Shown here piece by piece: positions 27,601-40,100 of a stretch of DNA of 64,000 nucleotides (positions are counted from its first letter, which is position 1; each line of letters starts with the position of its first letter). The stretch lies in NCBI GenBank assembly GCA_963662155.1, contig OY759267.1, positions 19,264,438-19,328,437 on the forward strand, read 5' to 3'. A program made the position numbers and the translations under genes. Under the pieces are notes generated by a model. The model was not told where the DNA came from and did no database searches. It saw nothing but the letters and a program-made list of their open reading frames with translations. The DNA comes from Lamellibrachia columna (lineage: Eukaryota > Annelida > Polychaeta > Sabellida > Siboglinidae).

Positions 27601-30600
27601 CTTGACTCCCTTAATAAGTATGGCATAATTATAAATTAGGGCCATGATTTAGATATGATACCCTGGGGTTGGGAATCAGATATTAGAAAGGTTGTTGCAA
27701 ATCAAATTATTAAAACCATGAGGGTACCTCAGCTTCCCCGTTCCAGGGGTTAAACACGCAAGAGGACATACGCACATACCGCGGCAGTGATTTTGTCCCA
27801 GTCTGTGATGAATGCCTGTAGGCCCGTTCCCAGGACTGTGCCCGCGGTTCTGCAGAAACAGAAGAATGCGCACCGTCATGGACAAATCTTGATTTCAGCA
27901 TAATCCATAATGGTACTGCACAGGTCGCATTCCTGCACCCAAGTGACTGTGTTTTAGAAACTAGTTGCCTAGGTGGAAGGATATGTGGGATTTGTTTTGC
28001 CACTAGACATGTGTGCGTCGTAATTCGTGCATATACTGGTAAACATTGATGGGTATCGCACATACAGGCGTTTTGAAAGAGCTAGAAATGTCTAATTTTG
28101 ACTAAACTCAATGGGATGATGACAGTGGCAGGTAGAAAGTTTCAGAATTGCTGAGGGTCATGTTTTCTTATAGTCATGCAAAACGTTAACATAGCCACCA
28201 GTGGGAAAATCAGCTGTAGATTCCCACTCACTGGATTGACTCGAGTATGGTCCTCCGCCTCTCGAGTGCCTTTACACGGATTTGTTCTAGGATGACATCT
28301 CGGTTGTCTCGTTCCATCTCTGCCTTCGCTTTTATCTCTGCCTTCACACGCGCCAAGTCACTCTGTTTGCGTAGCTCAGACTCGTGTTCCACTGTCTCTG
28401 TTTAACAACAAACACACCAAGTAACACATTGACAGAGGAGTCTTGTTGATGTCACATTCAGGGCTGGGTTCAGTTGTACAAAATCAAATCAGTAGATAAT
28501 ATTCACATGCGTATGCGTGTTAGCACTAGATCTGATGATGACCATGTAGTCTTATTCTTAGCCGACAGGTGTCATACGTATTATGAATATTGTCTATTGT
28601 ACGACAGGACATCAAAAAACTTATTACATACACATTTACCTAAGTAAAACAATCCATTTCAGTAATTATAATTTAAAATTATAGGATATTGTTATGACCA
28701 ATTTCAAAATCTACCAGACTCAGGTGTTGCAATGATGTCATGAACACATCGCAATGATGTCACAAACATCACGACCTGCAACCATGGTTTAATTCTTAGA
28801 CGATAGTTGTCGTATGTGTTATGATTATTGTTTATTACAATCACTTTTAATTTTAATTATGCTTACTACTAAATAATTAGTACGAAACATTGTTTACTAA
28901 AACTCACTTCTCCTCATTGCCTCCTGCCGGGCAACCGAGTCTTCCTGCTGTTTCAGGGTTTGCTCCTGCATCTTTGCCTAAAAAGTCCATCATACATACA
29001 TGACATATCACCACTTTGCCTTCACAGAATCATACACCACCTGGAAGAAACACCCACACAGGCCCTTCCGACACATCCACACGTTTACCGCAAAAATAGT
29101 ATCACATTTTATGAGTATACCCGTACTGCCATACAGTTAGATAAACACAAAAGCCAACTAAACAGCTTCCAATCACCTCCTCTGGTGATCTAATAATCTG
29201 TCTCCATCTTTACTGGTCCCTTTCTGTGGTTTGTTTCATTGTCAAGTACTGTCCATTCTTTTGTGTTGTCTGTCCTGTTCTTTCTTTACCTGCCTCTCTT
29301 CCTCTCATTAAGACTATGCCTCGCAGGTTGACTCTTACTAGGCCAGTCGACCTCGGAACATGGCATTTGTAATATACAGACATATCTACATTAATTTTTT
29401 TTCACTCAGTAATTATGCACTAATATTTCTAGGGATTATCTTTTTTTATAATTTAAATAATGGGTGAAATTAATTAACAGGGTGGCTCCTATGACAGCGA
29501 TTAATTTTTAGTATTAGTAGGAGTCTCCCGCCACTTATATGACATTATCTTTTGTTTTCAGACCGTACTCTATATTCTGACCACTTCATTTACTCATGTC
29601 GGCTTAGATGTAATATATTGTATGTTTTTTGTGTGTCGAATACTCTGTTTTGTTGTCTTTGGGACGAATAAATATTTCCTGTTCCTGTTCCTAGCATCTC
29701 AGCTTGCGTCTTCTTACTGCTGAGGGGATCTTTGTGTGGCCCATGGTCTGGCGTGGCCCATGGTCTGGCTTATCAATGTCATATTGTGGGCTTCCTGGGT
29801 GACGACATAGTCCATGTATGGGATGTGCAAACCAATTTGCAAGATAAATACTGGGTCTGAGTACCTTGTGACACAATTTCTTCCATGTCATTGCAATCAC
29901 CATAACTACAATTATCACATACTCTATAATGCCTTAATCCTTATGTTTAATTACCTCGCACAAAATCTCACAACATACGCATTTTAATCGCTGACAAAAG
30001 CAAACTATACTTGATAGCTTTCACAAGACTGCTCAATAATTAAAAAATCCCTGACAAAATTAAGAAAATAACCTCTCAATGACATTCCAAAGACATCCAC
30101 AGATCCTGGTCGTGCATCCAGCCACTTGAGACAGGACACTTCTAATTATATGTGAGTGAGGTGATCAAGTTGTGTCGACACTTACCTGCTGTGCGAGCTG
30201 GTCGTCATAGCGCTGACGTGACAGTCGATCCTGGTAGTCAGCGCGTGACTGGTGCTGTCTCGTCTCTTCTGCCAATGTCTTCCGTCGCTCCTCTTGGGAC
30301 ACACGGATCTGTTCGGCTTTGAGCTGCTCTAAGTGGGCCTCGTACTCCTACACAAAACCATTCCCAATGTTACTACTTCCAAAGTCACACTAACAAACAA
30401 CTTCCTTCAACCTGGACAATGATTTGTTTACAATATTGGCAATTAGTTTCATAACATGTTTAAAGTATTCTTCTTTAAAACTACAGTTAGTAACAGGCTA
30501 AAAAAAAGTATTGGCAATTGGTTTTATAACATGTATAATGTATTTTTTATTAACAAAACATTTATTCAAAAAACATGACTTTTTGCACTCCCAAGCAATT

Positions 30601-33600
30601 GAACACAAAGGTGATAGGCTCGATCAAGGGTGTTTGCAATTTATTCTGTTCAGAATCTATTTTTTTTTAAATTCCACTTAACATGGTGACATGGTGATTT
30701 CTTTCGAGTGGTTTCGGTTCTTCATTACAGTTAGTAAATGTGTCCGGCTGAGTTTCGTGTCTTTGTCTATGATGTTTTGCAGAGTTGTTGTTGGTCGACC
30801 TCTTCTCTGAGGACCATCGGACTTCCAGAGCAGAACTTTGTTGGCTACTTCGTCATGACGTATCACATGACTTGCCAGACGAAGACGCCACTTGGTAGGG
30901 AGCCATACAGTTCTTGGTTGGTCATGTGATTGCGAAATGACAAGTTCAGGGTTTTCCGGAGCATTCTTGCATAGGTGCCATCTAGTGCATGTTCTACAAT
31001 TTGTGTTTGCGACCATGAATTGCATCCATATATCAGGATCAGTTTGAAAATCTTCGGTTTGGTGAGTCTGTAAATGGGCGCTCTCCAAACTTTGTCAAGG
31101 GCATGAACTGCTGCTCATGTAAACAGTAATCGAGCGGTTTTTGAACCATTCAATCAGCACAAGTTCATGACAACTGGATGCAACTTTGGCTAGTAGAGAA
31201 CTCAGAAACCGACTGTGATTTTGATGGGTTTTCAACAATTTCGCACACAGAGATGCTCTCAAATGTGGTATGGATGGCGGTGCAAGAATAACTGTTTTTA
31301 AGTTGTGTTTTGTTACCTGAAAAATAAATAAACATTATACACATCTTATGCATGTGTGGTCACTAATAGACGCTACTAGTATAATAAGTATTCACGTTGA
31401 AAACTGCAATAAATTTAGCTGTCGTTCTTTTAAAACTGATATTTTTCAAAGTGAAGAAAAAATGGTGGCACCTTTGGTGATTTTTGGTCATTACTTTATT
31501 TGATAAAATATATCATAACTTTGTAATGGATAATCATTTTTAAATACTTTTCTTACCATTTGAATCATAACTTATTTCTGAATGTTTCATTCACTTGCAG
31601 TTAAAAAATAATTAATCATTGTCATTATGGCATCTGAAGTCGACTGCAGTTATAATTTTTTTTTTTTAACTAGAAAAAAATAGATATCGTAGAGTTAAAA
31701 CGAACCTACATTTATAAAATTCACACCATTCAAAAGATAATTTAATTAGCTTTAATTTCATATATAGTTTATGGTACATGCCGACACATAAAGCATAACA
31801 AATACAACATGAACAAGGAACGCTCAGACAAAAAACATGAAATCGGTGCGAAAACAAACCTGCTTGGGAACTAGGAGGCTTATTTTTTTGGATAGGCCTC
31901 TGGGATAAAGAGTTAACTAAAATGTTAACTAAAATAAAATGTTACGTAACATTACTCATGATTTTGTTGTTCTTTCTATGCATGAATAATGTATATAATG
32001 TCTCTATTCATAGGCTCTATAATTAGCAGTATCAAACATATCCATAAGAAAGATTGGATACTTTGGATTGGACAGTTTCTGACTGTCAGAAACCCAACCA
32101 TGTGACTGGGCTTTTCTACACTGGATGTCATGTGAGTTTGCGTAGGTTCCGGAATATTTAAAATCTTCTACTTTCTCAATCTGACTCCCATCTCATGAGT
32201 GTACAATATCATTAGCAGACAGGTTGATATGCATGTACTTTGTTTTGCTTGGATTGAGAAATAGTCCAGTAGATTTGGAAGTACTTTCCACCTTATGAAG
32301 TAAATGTTCTGCTTCTTGTTGAATCGTGTCAGGGAACAGAGCAATGTCATCAACATAATCTGGATCAGAGAGATGATGGATGATGGCTGGATGTCTGCTG
32401 CTTCGACCTCTGGTGACAGTTAGTCCTTTCTGTCATCAATCGCAGTTTTTAGAGCGTAGTCCAAGACTATGATGAACAGGTATGGGCCAAGAGGGTCTCC
32501 TTTGAGAACTCCTGTGTTAATCTTGAAATTTGTAGTTTCCCCTTCCGGGAGTTTGTATGACTGCAGTGGCGCGTTCACACAAATTAACAGCAGTCTCTTT
32601 CTGGTGGTTTCTCATTTTCTCGATGACACATGTATAAATCAATTTAGTTTGGGCTAACGTGTGACCAGAATAACTATGATGGCGTTGCCAACATTATTTA
32701 CTGATAACATTCTTACCACTCAGTCTATTGTTAATTTGTTCAAGGGAGGACAAATCTCCATTGCTGTGTTTCTGTCCTACAAGAAACGTAGCCCACCTTG
32801 TACTTTGTTTGGTGTTCCAGCTGCGTAGTCTGCTCCTGCATCTTGGCCAAGTCCAAGGCTTCTTTCGCATGAGCTGAAAACGTTAATCAAGGGAATTATA
32901 TTTCTTGTTACACTTCCTGCTCTTACAAACAGTTACACACATACAGGGTTGGCATGTTTAACCCGCACCTGAGCTAAACTATTTGTCAGGCATATTTTAT
33001 CACAATAATGTCAACATAATAGAATAATGTATTCAAAGGGTTGTATATAGCTTTATTATCAATGTAAAAGAGATACAAATTATAGTTAACCATTTAATTT
33101 TGCCAAACCGTCACTAATTTAACAAGACTTTAACATGACAAGATTCAACGAATATTTGTGCACAATATTCACCATATAGTTTATATTTTCTGGGGGAGAC
33201 CACTTACCCCCCCAGCAGGCCCGTCTTAAAGATGGGCAAATGTCTTATGATGATGGGTAAAATAAAAATAAGACAGGGTTTTCTTTTTTACAAAATAAAA
33301 TTGTTTTAACTGTCTTAGTGACTCTTGGAGCATGTGGTCATGATTCGACGAGTGTTGTCAGTGACATAATAGCGAATACCGCCAACCTATAAGACTATAT
33401 TTTTTTAACCTTGACAATAAGTTTACATTGTTGGAAAATAATTACACTGCAGTTGATCTCTATTTATTTTAATTTTGTACTTCACAGTCCAAGTCAGCAT
33501 ATTTATTACGTTGGTGGAGATCCATAATGTTGATGTGCCTGCTAATAGTAACCAAGACGCTACTGTATTGTCGCCCACTGCTGGCACTTTTTGAAGTGGG

Positions 33601-36264
33601 CAAGTGTGATCGCAGTAGACTTTAAAATTTAGTCTGATTCTGGCTTCGATTCACATACATAGCCAGAGTGTAGGCCCTACTATCAGCAGCAGTTTCCCGG
33701 CTCCTCACCTCAATCAGCAGGCAAACAGTCTAGTAATTCATATTGTTTTTTGTCCAATAAGCAATACTGAATCTGGATGATTGCTGTTTTATCAGAGAAG
33801 TAATGTTACAATGTATTACTTTCAAAACCAATTGTATTACTGTGTGCTATATCTTCTATTTTTATTTGTTGCATTGCTTTACTTTTAGTGTCAAGCATTT
33901 GATTGTGAATGTGATTGTAATCATATGTGTTCATATTAGACTTATTTGCATGCATGTACGTAGTCTTACGAAGGTACGATGCTTCAAACATTACTACCAT
34001 GTTTATATATTTAAAATAAAGTTTCAAGTTACTTTTTCATGAACCTTCATGCGTTGGTTCTTCTTCTACTATTATTATTATTACTGTGTAGGTGATAACG
34101 CCAACCTAACTGCACAGTAAGACTCAATTTGGCCAATAATGATTAAACCAGACTTGGCCTGCCATTGATAAAACCTAATTTGGCTAATAATGGCTGTCAT
34201 TTGACATTTGTTCAACTTGCACTGGCTTACCAGTGCAAAAACCAAATGGGCCAATAATCACAACGGCTGTCATTATATCAACCCGCATTGACGTAATTGA
34301 AAAAAAAAATCAATTGGTCCAATAATGTCATGCATGTCATAGATGCAACCAGCTTCCATATGGAAGCGGTTCGTGTGTTTAAGGTTTTTTTTTAGAATGT
34401 TCAAGACCAGCAAAATTTTATTTATGGCTAAGGGCCTGTCCCACAGCAGAAGGGACTACACCTCCCATTCCTTGTTTTATGGTTCGCAGTGTTGCTACAT
34501 GCATGGTTGCTATCCAGCCTCGGCATCCAGCATCAATACAAAAATGTGAGTAACTGACTAGCTGTAGATATAATAGTCACTGCCTTCCCATAGTTTCCCA
34601 ATCTTATGCAAATTAGGTGCCTAGCACTAGCCTGTTGACTACATTGTATATTTTATTAAGTAACACGAATTTGCAATAACCTGGTATATGTGGTATCAGC
34701 GCCACAATCAGGATGGATATGGTAGGCACTTGGCAAATGCTTGCTTAACATTTTTGTTCCTTGCCGTGCATATATGTGTCGTTGGGATACCCGTACAATT
34801 CTGCTTCTATTTTTAGCAATTAATTTATGCTACCTATGATGTGAACTTTGACCAATAGGAAGGAGATTACATTCTTTGGCATCGTTTTTAAAGGGATTTC
34901 CTAGACTGAAAGGAGTTTCAGAGATATGGTCAACTTAAGTACCATTCACCACTTAACATGTAATTTTTTTCATGAAACCGTTACAAGACTGCAAACACAA
35001 CTATTAAAACTCAAAAGCAAGATACTAATCTATCAAATGATGAAGTATGACGTTTCTAAGTGGTTCGGTATATAGCTAATTTGTTCTCGGAAGTTATGTC
35101 AATCCGCTTTGCAGATGTTTGGCATGCTGTCATGGCTGACACAGTGACACCTTGGCTCAAGTTGGCTGCAGCATGTACAGTTCTGTTCTTTAAAATAAAC
35201 CATCTAAATAAGCTAGTTTTCTTTTGTGATTTACAAAATGATATCAAAGATACTCTTTAAAAGCAATAATTTATGTATATATTCTGAAAATAAAACTTAC
35301 AAGAAATACACTAATTGTGTTTGAGATATATAAAAATTATAGATTTTTAATAAATAAAAACCTGAGACACTTAAACAAATTGATATTTTTCTGTGTTGTA
35401 ACAGCTAATGCTTTTTATAGTGGAAAAAAAACTTCAATTACTGGCTTAAACAAATTTACAAAAACATTTATTACTAGCGTTTTTTCATATCTTGCATGTA
35501 TTTTGACTACTACAAATTACAGCCATTGAAAATTATTTATTGCTAAATTGAACTAAAAAACCAAAAAGGGTTTCATTCAAACTCAATGCTGCACCGTGTT
35601 TTATTTTAAAGACTATTATTGATAAACTTCATAAAGTTGTGAAGAGTGTTGTAAAGCTATCAGGCTTTGCTTGTCACAAATAATGGAGATATGGTCATGG
35701 TTGCCTAATGTCAGTAATGAGTAATGACAGTCAATGTTATGGTTTATGGCACGCTTACAATAACGCAATTTTTTTTAGGTCTAAACATGGTAATAACTTT
35801 TGATGTAGCTGACACAGAAACAAAATTGAAACTGTTGTTTTGTAAATGTTTTTCCAAGTTCTATGTAAAATAGCAACATTGTGGTATACATAAATAAAAA
35901 AAATTGATATTGATGACACCGGCCCTCGGCTGATCTGACGGGACATGCAAGTGGGCGATAAACGGGGGCACACCTAGCAATTATTACATCATTCATACTC
36001 CACGCGCTCACAAATTATGTGACATCTGCACAAATGCAATAAACGCAACATACGTGATTTTTCCAGGTCTTTGGCAGCTTTGGCGGCTCTTTCCAGAGCA
36101 GCAGAATCGAAGCGGTAAGCTTCCATTTTTGACTTGTCCAGCTGACCTTGACTATCGCTTCCCTTTTTTCCGTCATCACCTCCTCCGTCCGGCGGCGGTA
36201 GTGGAAATTGTGGCGGAAAATCAGGGACACTCTGTCCCTTATTCATGCCAAAAAGCCACGACAT
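18684..36264 (-). CDS. ATAD3: ATAD3, mitochondrial AAA+ ATPase (15 coding exons, complete)
   Basis: Inner-mitochondrial-membrane AAA+ protein linked to nucleoid organisation, cristae and lipid handling. Coding exons in transcript order: 36264-36054, 32873-32797, 30347-30186, 28977-28908, 28397-28232, 27849-27780, 26600-26445, 25956-25900, 25560-25435, 24847-24723, 23574-23523, 23022-22952, 21090-20923, 20479-20371, 18863-18684. They sum to 1800 nt (599 aa plus stop), the usual family length. The N-terminus [10 protein letters not shown] is family-specific, followed by a Pro/Gly-rich stretch. Residues about 70-245 are charged coiled coil ([15 protein letters not shown]), and a hydrophobic segment lies near 252-268 ([14 protein letters not shown]). 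The AAA core has Walker A GPPGTGKT (354-361), Walker B LLFVDEAD (acidic pair 413-414), sensor-1 ASN (Asn456), an Arg-finger candidate in NDRID (468) and sensor-2 GLSGREI. All key residues are intact. Several introns hold LINE, SINE or minisatellite DNA. Confidence 0.96.
19130..19315 (+). mobile_element. LINE 3' tail fragment
   Basis: The segment ending ggtcggacgaataaagtatt followed by attgtcttgtattgtatgac resembles the 3' untranslated end of L2/CR1-like LINEs (gggacgaataaa plus a simple repeat tail). A comparable tail (tttgggacgaataaatattt) is at 29660-29685. It lies in the last ATAD3 intron. Confidence 0.5.
19465..19715. repeat. 53-bp minisatellite, about 5 copies
   Basis: Unit ggcagccttttctcccatgt, then aaatttggctactttttaca and taatgcttgtaat, with one short copy. 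Last ATAD3 intron. Confidence 0.9.
19940..20324. mobile_element. MITE family A, copy 3
   Basis: About 385 bp. The body (ctcatctcgtatcagaatca, actcaaatctaccaagtatc, gttagctagtttgtacaata) and right end (ttgaggaggaagttttaa) match copies 1 and 2; TTAA is found at both borders. It lies about 47 bp downstream (gene sense) of ATAD3 exon 14. Confidence 0.65.
21076..22037. repeat. 51-bp minisatellite, about 19 copies, covering an ATAD3 3' splice site
   Basis: Unit caccaacatgaacctacagg, then cagagatgggtcaatggtac and actcactcaag. The unit nearest the gene is the real border of ATAD3 exon 13: on minus, ctgtag|GTTCATGTTGGTG. Every unit therefore repeats the acceptor plus the first 12 or so exon bases. 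A 152-bp higher-order period (three units, ending caag/caag/cgac) is clear from 21262 to 21850. Confidence 0.97.
22390..22865 (-). mobile_element. Inverted partial copy of the TIR element found at 40.6-41.8 kb
   Basis: Reverse-complement similarity to the VAMP-intron element: ggtgaccccgccgaataacg with gggccaatcaaaatgatcg against cgattggcccattatcccac-type sequence at 41540; gtgcacatcagtattatatc against gatataatactgatgtgtac at 41665; ggggttttctcaaaat against gttttgagaaaatcccc at 41073; ccaccccggctgccttaag against cttaaggtagctggggtgg at 40846. Intron of ATAD3; no intact ends seen. Confidence 0.65.
23635..23995 (+). pseudogene. L2-like LINE ORF2 C-terminus fragment
   Basis: The frame on + contains [20 protein letters not shown] and then [11 protein letters not shown], the hallmark C-terminal signature of L2/Crack/Daphne-type reverse transcriptases ([17 protein letters not shown] followed by -TFKKKLK-). 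The weaker upstream [19 protein letters not shown] matches the preceding LPV-RI-FK-L-YKAL motif in a different frame. It is antisense to ATAD3 and sits in the intron between its exons at 23523 and 23022. Non-functional. Confidence 0.75.
24838..25082. repeat. 60-bp tandem repeat, 4 copies, covering an ATAD3 3' splice site
   Basis: Unit catgctcatcatacagcacc, then cactaggaacaactacatgg and actatgactctgtgggacat. The gene-proximal copy supplies the acceptor of ATAD3 exon 10 (minus: tatatcccacag|AGCCTGG at 24847). The distal copies retain near-identical cccacagagtc sequence, so the arrangement parallels the 51-bp array at 21 kb. Confidence 0.85.
25080..25178 (-). mobile_element. tRNA-derived SINE head
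   Basis: On minus: an A-box-like taacgactcagtgg, a tRNA-like ttgaactctcaatcgagagg, then acagggttcaactcc with a B-box-like ggttcaactcc. It is embedded next to the 60-bp tandem repeat, whose first unit probably belongs to the SINE body or 3' part. No cloverleaf acceptor-stem pairing was evident, so a SINE rather than a tRNA gene. Confidence 0.6.
26934..27365. repeat. 33-bp minisatellite, about 13 copies
   Basis: Unit cttcaattacagtaacaggg plus tatacacacaaca, with cat/ggt variants. Because 33 is divisible by 3 it leaves a 240-codon open frame on minus ([11 protein letters not shown] repeats), which I consider spurious. ATAD3 intron between exons 6 and 7. Confidence 0.95.
28985..29690 (+). mobile_element. 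LINE-like remnant with 3' tail in ATAD3 intron
   Basis: The region ends in ctttgggacgaataaatatt plus tcctgttcctgttcct, a LINE 3' terminus pattern. The open stretch at 28990-29190 ([20 protein letters not shown]) may belong to its coding part but I do not recognise the domain. Antisense to ATAD3. Confidence 0.4.
30672..32600 (-). pseudogene. Decayed non-LTR retrotransposon (RT domain) in ATAD3 intron 2
   Basis: Minus-strand fragments in order: [20 protein letters not shown] then [14 protein letters not shown] (RT palm, about 32540-32420); [15 protein letters not shown] (catalytic YVDD box, about 32360); [14 protein letters not shown] (about 32240); and, after a gap, the thumb/C-terminal part in an uninterrupted frame at 31088-30678 ([38 protein letters not shown]). 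Stops and frameshifts separate the pieces, and about 0.9 kb between them (31.2-32.1 kb) is AT-rich and unrelated. Same strand as ATAD3. It belongs to a LINE lineage other than the CR1 copies. Confidence 0.8.
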
Positions 36265-37151
36265 CTTTGGGATTAGTTATAGTTGTCCTAAGAAGTATGT
36301 TACTTGCCAACCTACGGGCAAGCCAACCTGATCCCCTATCACAACACGTGCGTGTTCAATCGCGCCCTCTGTCGGAAAATGTTGCCCATTTAGTAACCAG
36401 TGTCGCCATCTATCATAACATTTCTTGTAACTTCTCACCAAAACGCGACGGTTGATAACTAAACAGTGGGCGTCCAACCAACAGTTCTCGTTAATGTTAT
36501 CCTTCTTTGCAATGCACGTAACAACATTATAAAGCCTTTTGTCGTCCACCCCAGTTTACCAAAAAAGCCAGTTTATGTGCCGATGGTGATCAAGATGATA
36601 TATCAAAACGTCTCGCCAGGCCTAAGCCTAAGGCTAAGGCATGGAGCAGAAACTATATTGGCTCTTGTATTATATCGTAAAAGGCACAACACTATAAGCT
36701 CCAGATATAGTTTGTGGACAAGAAAGCCATTGGCTTATGGATAATCCAGAATGTGTAATATATGCGTGGGCCAGTCGTGTTACATGCAATAATGTATGTC
36801 GGTTCTATTTATTAATTTTATGAAGAAAAGGAAGTAAGACGTATAATTATTAATTTCAGATTGGATTCCTATGCATCAACCCTCATTCTCTCATCCCGTG
36901 ATCTCCTGAGCATAGAATACATCCTTTTCAGCATCTTTGCAAGAGTTATTATTTACATCCATCCGTCCACCCGTCCGTCCAAACATCCACGCCTATTTCT
37001 ATGGCACGGCTTCGATTCGTCAGGTTGACGGCAGATAGCGCAACAAACATCGCAAATGCCCGGATAATGACATCAGTATGCAGCGTATGATACGCCATTT
37101 TTGTTTTTCCGGGTTTGTGTGTGTGTAGTGTTGACGCAGAAATCTGTCAAA
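36265..37151. promoter_or_regulatory. Head-to-head ATAD3/VAMP intergenic region (candidate bidirectional promoter)
   Basis: The ATAD3 start codon (36264, minus) and the VAMP first exon (ending 37153, plus) are divergent and about 0.9 kb apart. The flanks are relatively CpG-containing (for example cgcgccctctgtcgg near 36361; cgtccacccgtccgtcc near 36965). A CR1-like 3' tail in minus orientation (ccataagccaatgg reverse complement near 36725) lies in the middle. No TATA box stands out. Shared promoter function is inference from orientation and spacing. Confidence 0.4.
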
Positions 37152-40100
37152 ATGTAAGTATTCAGCTGTGCTGCGTAATTGGTTGTTTGGATGCGATGGG
37201 TAGTCAAATAGAGGACATAGAGTATTATTTGGAATTGCAAAGTAATTTATGTTAAGGGCGGTAGACGGTGTTCTCCTCTGTGATGCCGTTTCCAGCTTTC
37301 GCCGGTGACGTCTTCGGGCATTGGGAAAGACGGACTGCTGTGACAGCTTGTCAGAGGTTCTTCCTGCTTGTTATCGCAGTATACTATATTTAGAAAGGTG
37401 ATGCAGCAGCAATGGTTCTGTGTGCTAATTAACGCATTTTCGTAGGACCACCTCTACGAACACACTTTAAACTTTCATTGAGTCTGATAAATTGCGGCAA
37501 TCGCCGAAATGTATGGGTATGGACTGTCACCACGGTGCTGTCGCAATGGCAATGCTAAATCGGTGAGTCTTCGTACAAGTTATCATTGCCATAGACTTAA
37601 CTTGACTTATTGGCAAATTAAGCAATTCTAGCATGTCCATAGCATGTAAAATGTTGCATTTATGTGTCCGCCATAATTAATTTACCATACTAATCAACTA
37701 ATCAGTTCTTGCATATCAGCCCCATTGATTTTCTCCAAGTCATCAGTTGTTCTCCCATTCACTGCCTTTATCCCTGTGGGCTCGAGCACCTTTTCCAATT
37801 TCAGTGAAAATTCTCGCCAGACCAGTATTTCCAGGTTGTTCCTAATCAATGTGATGGTTCTCCCAAGTAGGCAAACACATCAAATGGCATCATCCTGTGC
37901 CTGGCTATCAATTCATGCCTAGTTATTATAGACATGTTTAGAGACAAAAGTTAGTAGATATCTACTTGTCTGAAATCAAAAAATTCTGGTGTTTAAAGTA
38001 CTATAAATTAGTTATGTAGTGGACATATTTCATATTCCTGCTATATTTTCTGTTCACATGGTTTATCATACTTAAACAAGTTTGCCAAATCCGTGTTAAT
38101 CATCAACATAATGCAGAGCTAGATACATAGAAGCATTCAAATTGTGAAATTATTGGTTCAATTTGTGGTTTAGGTAGGCCATATAAATATGAAGGCCATT
38201 TAAATAATGGTCATAACATGCGTACTGTGTTACTGTTAATTACACTTACCCGGTACTGTGATTTATAACAATAACACCTAAGAAGTATGTAATGAGAGAA
38301 TTCTATAACTACCGTTACCTTGCAGCTCGTTAATATCATATTCTAACAAATAATTTAGGACCTATTATGTTGGCATGTTATAACAGTAAAATGCAGTCAG
38401 AATTAGAATTAAACCATATGGACTAGTGTTGTGTTAATTTTTCCAAGGTATTCATGAACAATTAGCACATTAGCTGTTGCCCTGACAATAAAGTGAGTCA
38501 TCTAACATGTCTCTGGTGACGCATGAGCTCATGACTATAATGCTGCAACACAAATAGCCAGGTATGCATTGATACAGGATATCTTTTAAAGGTATAAAAT
38601 CACTGTGGTTTGGTTGTTTGTATCATATTGCCAAAGAAATTAAGTAGTAGTTTATCCTGTAAATAAATGTTGGAAATCAACAACATTTAAAATGGGCTTG
38701 TGCAGTGCCTGTGATCAGTCAGTAAACCGTTTTATTTTCTGCCTGGCAGATTTAACGTAAACTGTTTATGATGACTGTTAGCTGGCTGGGTTTGCCAAAT
38801 TAACTGTGCAGTTATGAATTAATATATGTTATTTAATGCATTCCAAAGTGACATAATTCTAACAGGCTTGCTTCGTTGCATTGCTAACAGAAAGCTGACA
38901 TTAGGGGGGGGTTACTTTGTAGCATTTGTAATTAGCTGCAGCGACAATGTTTTAGGTCTGAGGCTGAGACTCTAGCAGAGGTGGCTCCCGAAGCCACAGC
39001 GGAGGGGGTAGCCCCTGCCGAAGGGGCTCCCCCTGCCGAGGGTGCAGAGGATGGGTAATTCACTGAATGCCTTTAAAATTTCAGATTTATGCATTCCATT
39101 TCGGCATTTGACATGTATTTTCCATTTCAGTTAGCTTTCATTACCTACTTTCTAATGTCCATGGGAATGCTGTTTATGTCGGAATTCATCATGAATGCAA
39201 ACTTGCACAGTGAATGTTTGCTCAATTCACATGCAGCATGCATAGTCTTTTGCTTAGCCAGTAAAGATGTGTAGTATTAATTTTAATTAATAATGTCAAG
39301 GAACATGTCTAGTTGTAATTGGTATTACAATCAATATTGAGTGCAGAGTTGGCGTTGATTTAATCAAATTGATTAAATCATCGATTAAATCAATATGAAA
39401 AAATCAATATATTGATTTTTTAGATTAGTACACAGTAAACTGCGTAACAGGCTTGGAATAGCAAAAGCGGCCAAACTTGTGTTTATATACAGAGTTCTAA
39501 ATGTGAACATTGCTTCGGACTCTGACAACTGATATGAAAATGAAGATGACAATAATCAGGCTAACAATAATGAATAATCACATGCACCACAAACTGATTG
39601 TCTGTGTTGTTGCGTGCTACTGCCAGTTGATTTAACTGTACATATTTTTTAATAAAGTTTAAATTTATACATAACAACTTTGTTTTAATTCTTTAGAAAG
39701 GCTAGGAATGAAATGTTCCGCCCATTGGGTATATTATGATATTCCACATATTTATTTATTTTCAGAACTACATATTATTTTTATAAGATTTGTCGAGAAT
39801 GTTGAAAAAATCAAATTAATCGGGGAAAAAATCCGATTTAATAGATTTTTCGAAAAAAATCATGATTTTTTTCAACCCTGATTGAGTGATTGGTCCAGTA
39901 ATGTGGATTGACCAGTGCTGGTTGTGCTCAGTTCAAATAGTGGTGGAATTTTTTACGTAATATTAATTTGATGCACTGTCACAAATCTCAATCTCATGAT
40001 AGGTCTATGTTTATATTAAGCAATAGCTTTTGTGCATTTGTAAATCTATGGAAAACAAACATAAGTTTGCCAAAGTCACAAATGTCAGTAATTCCATTAG

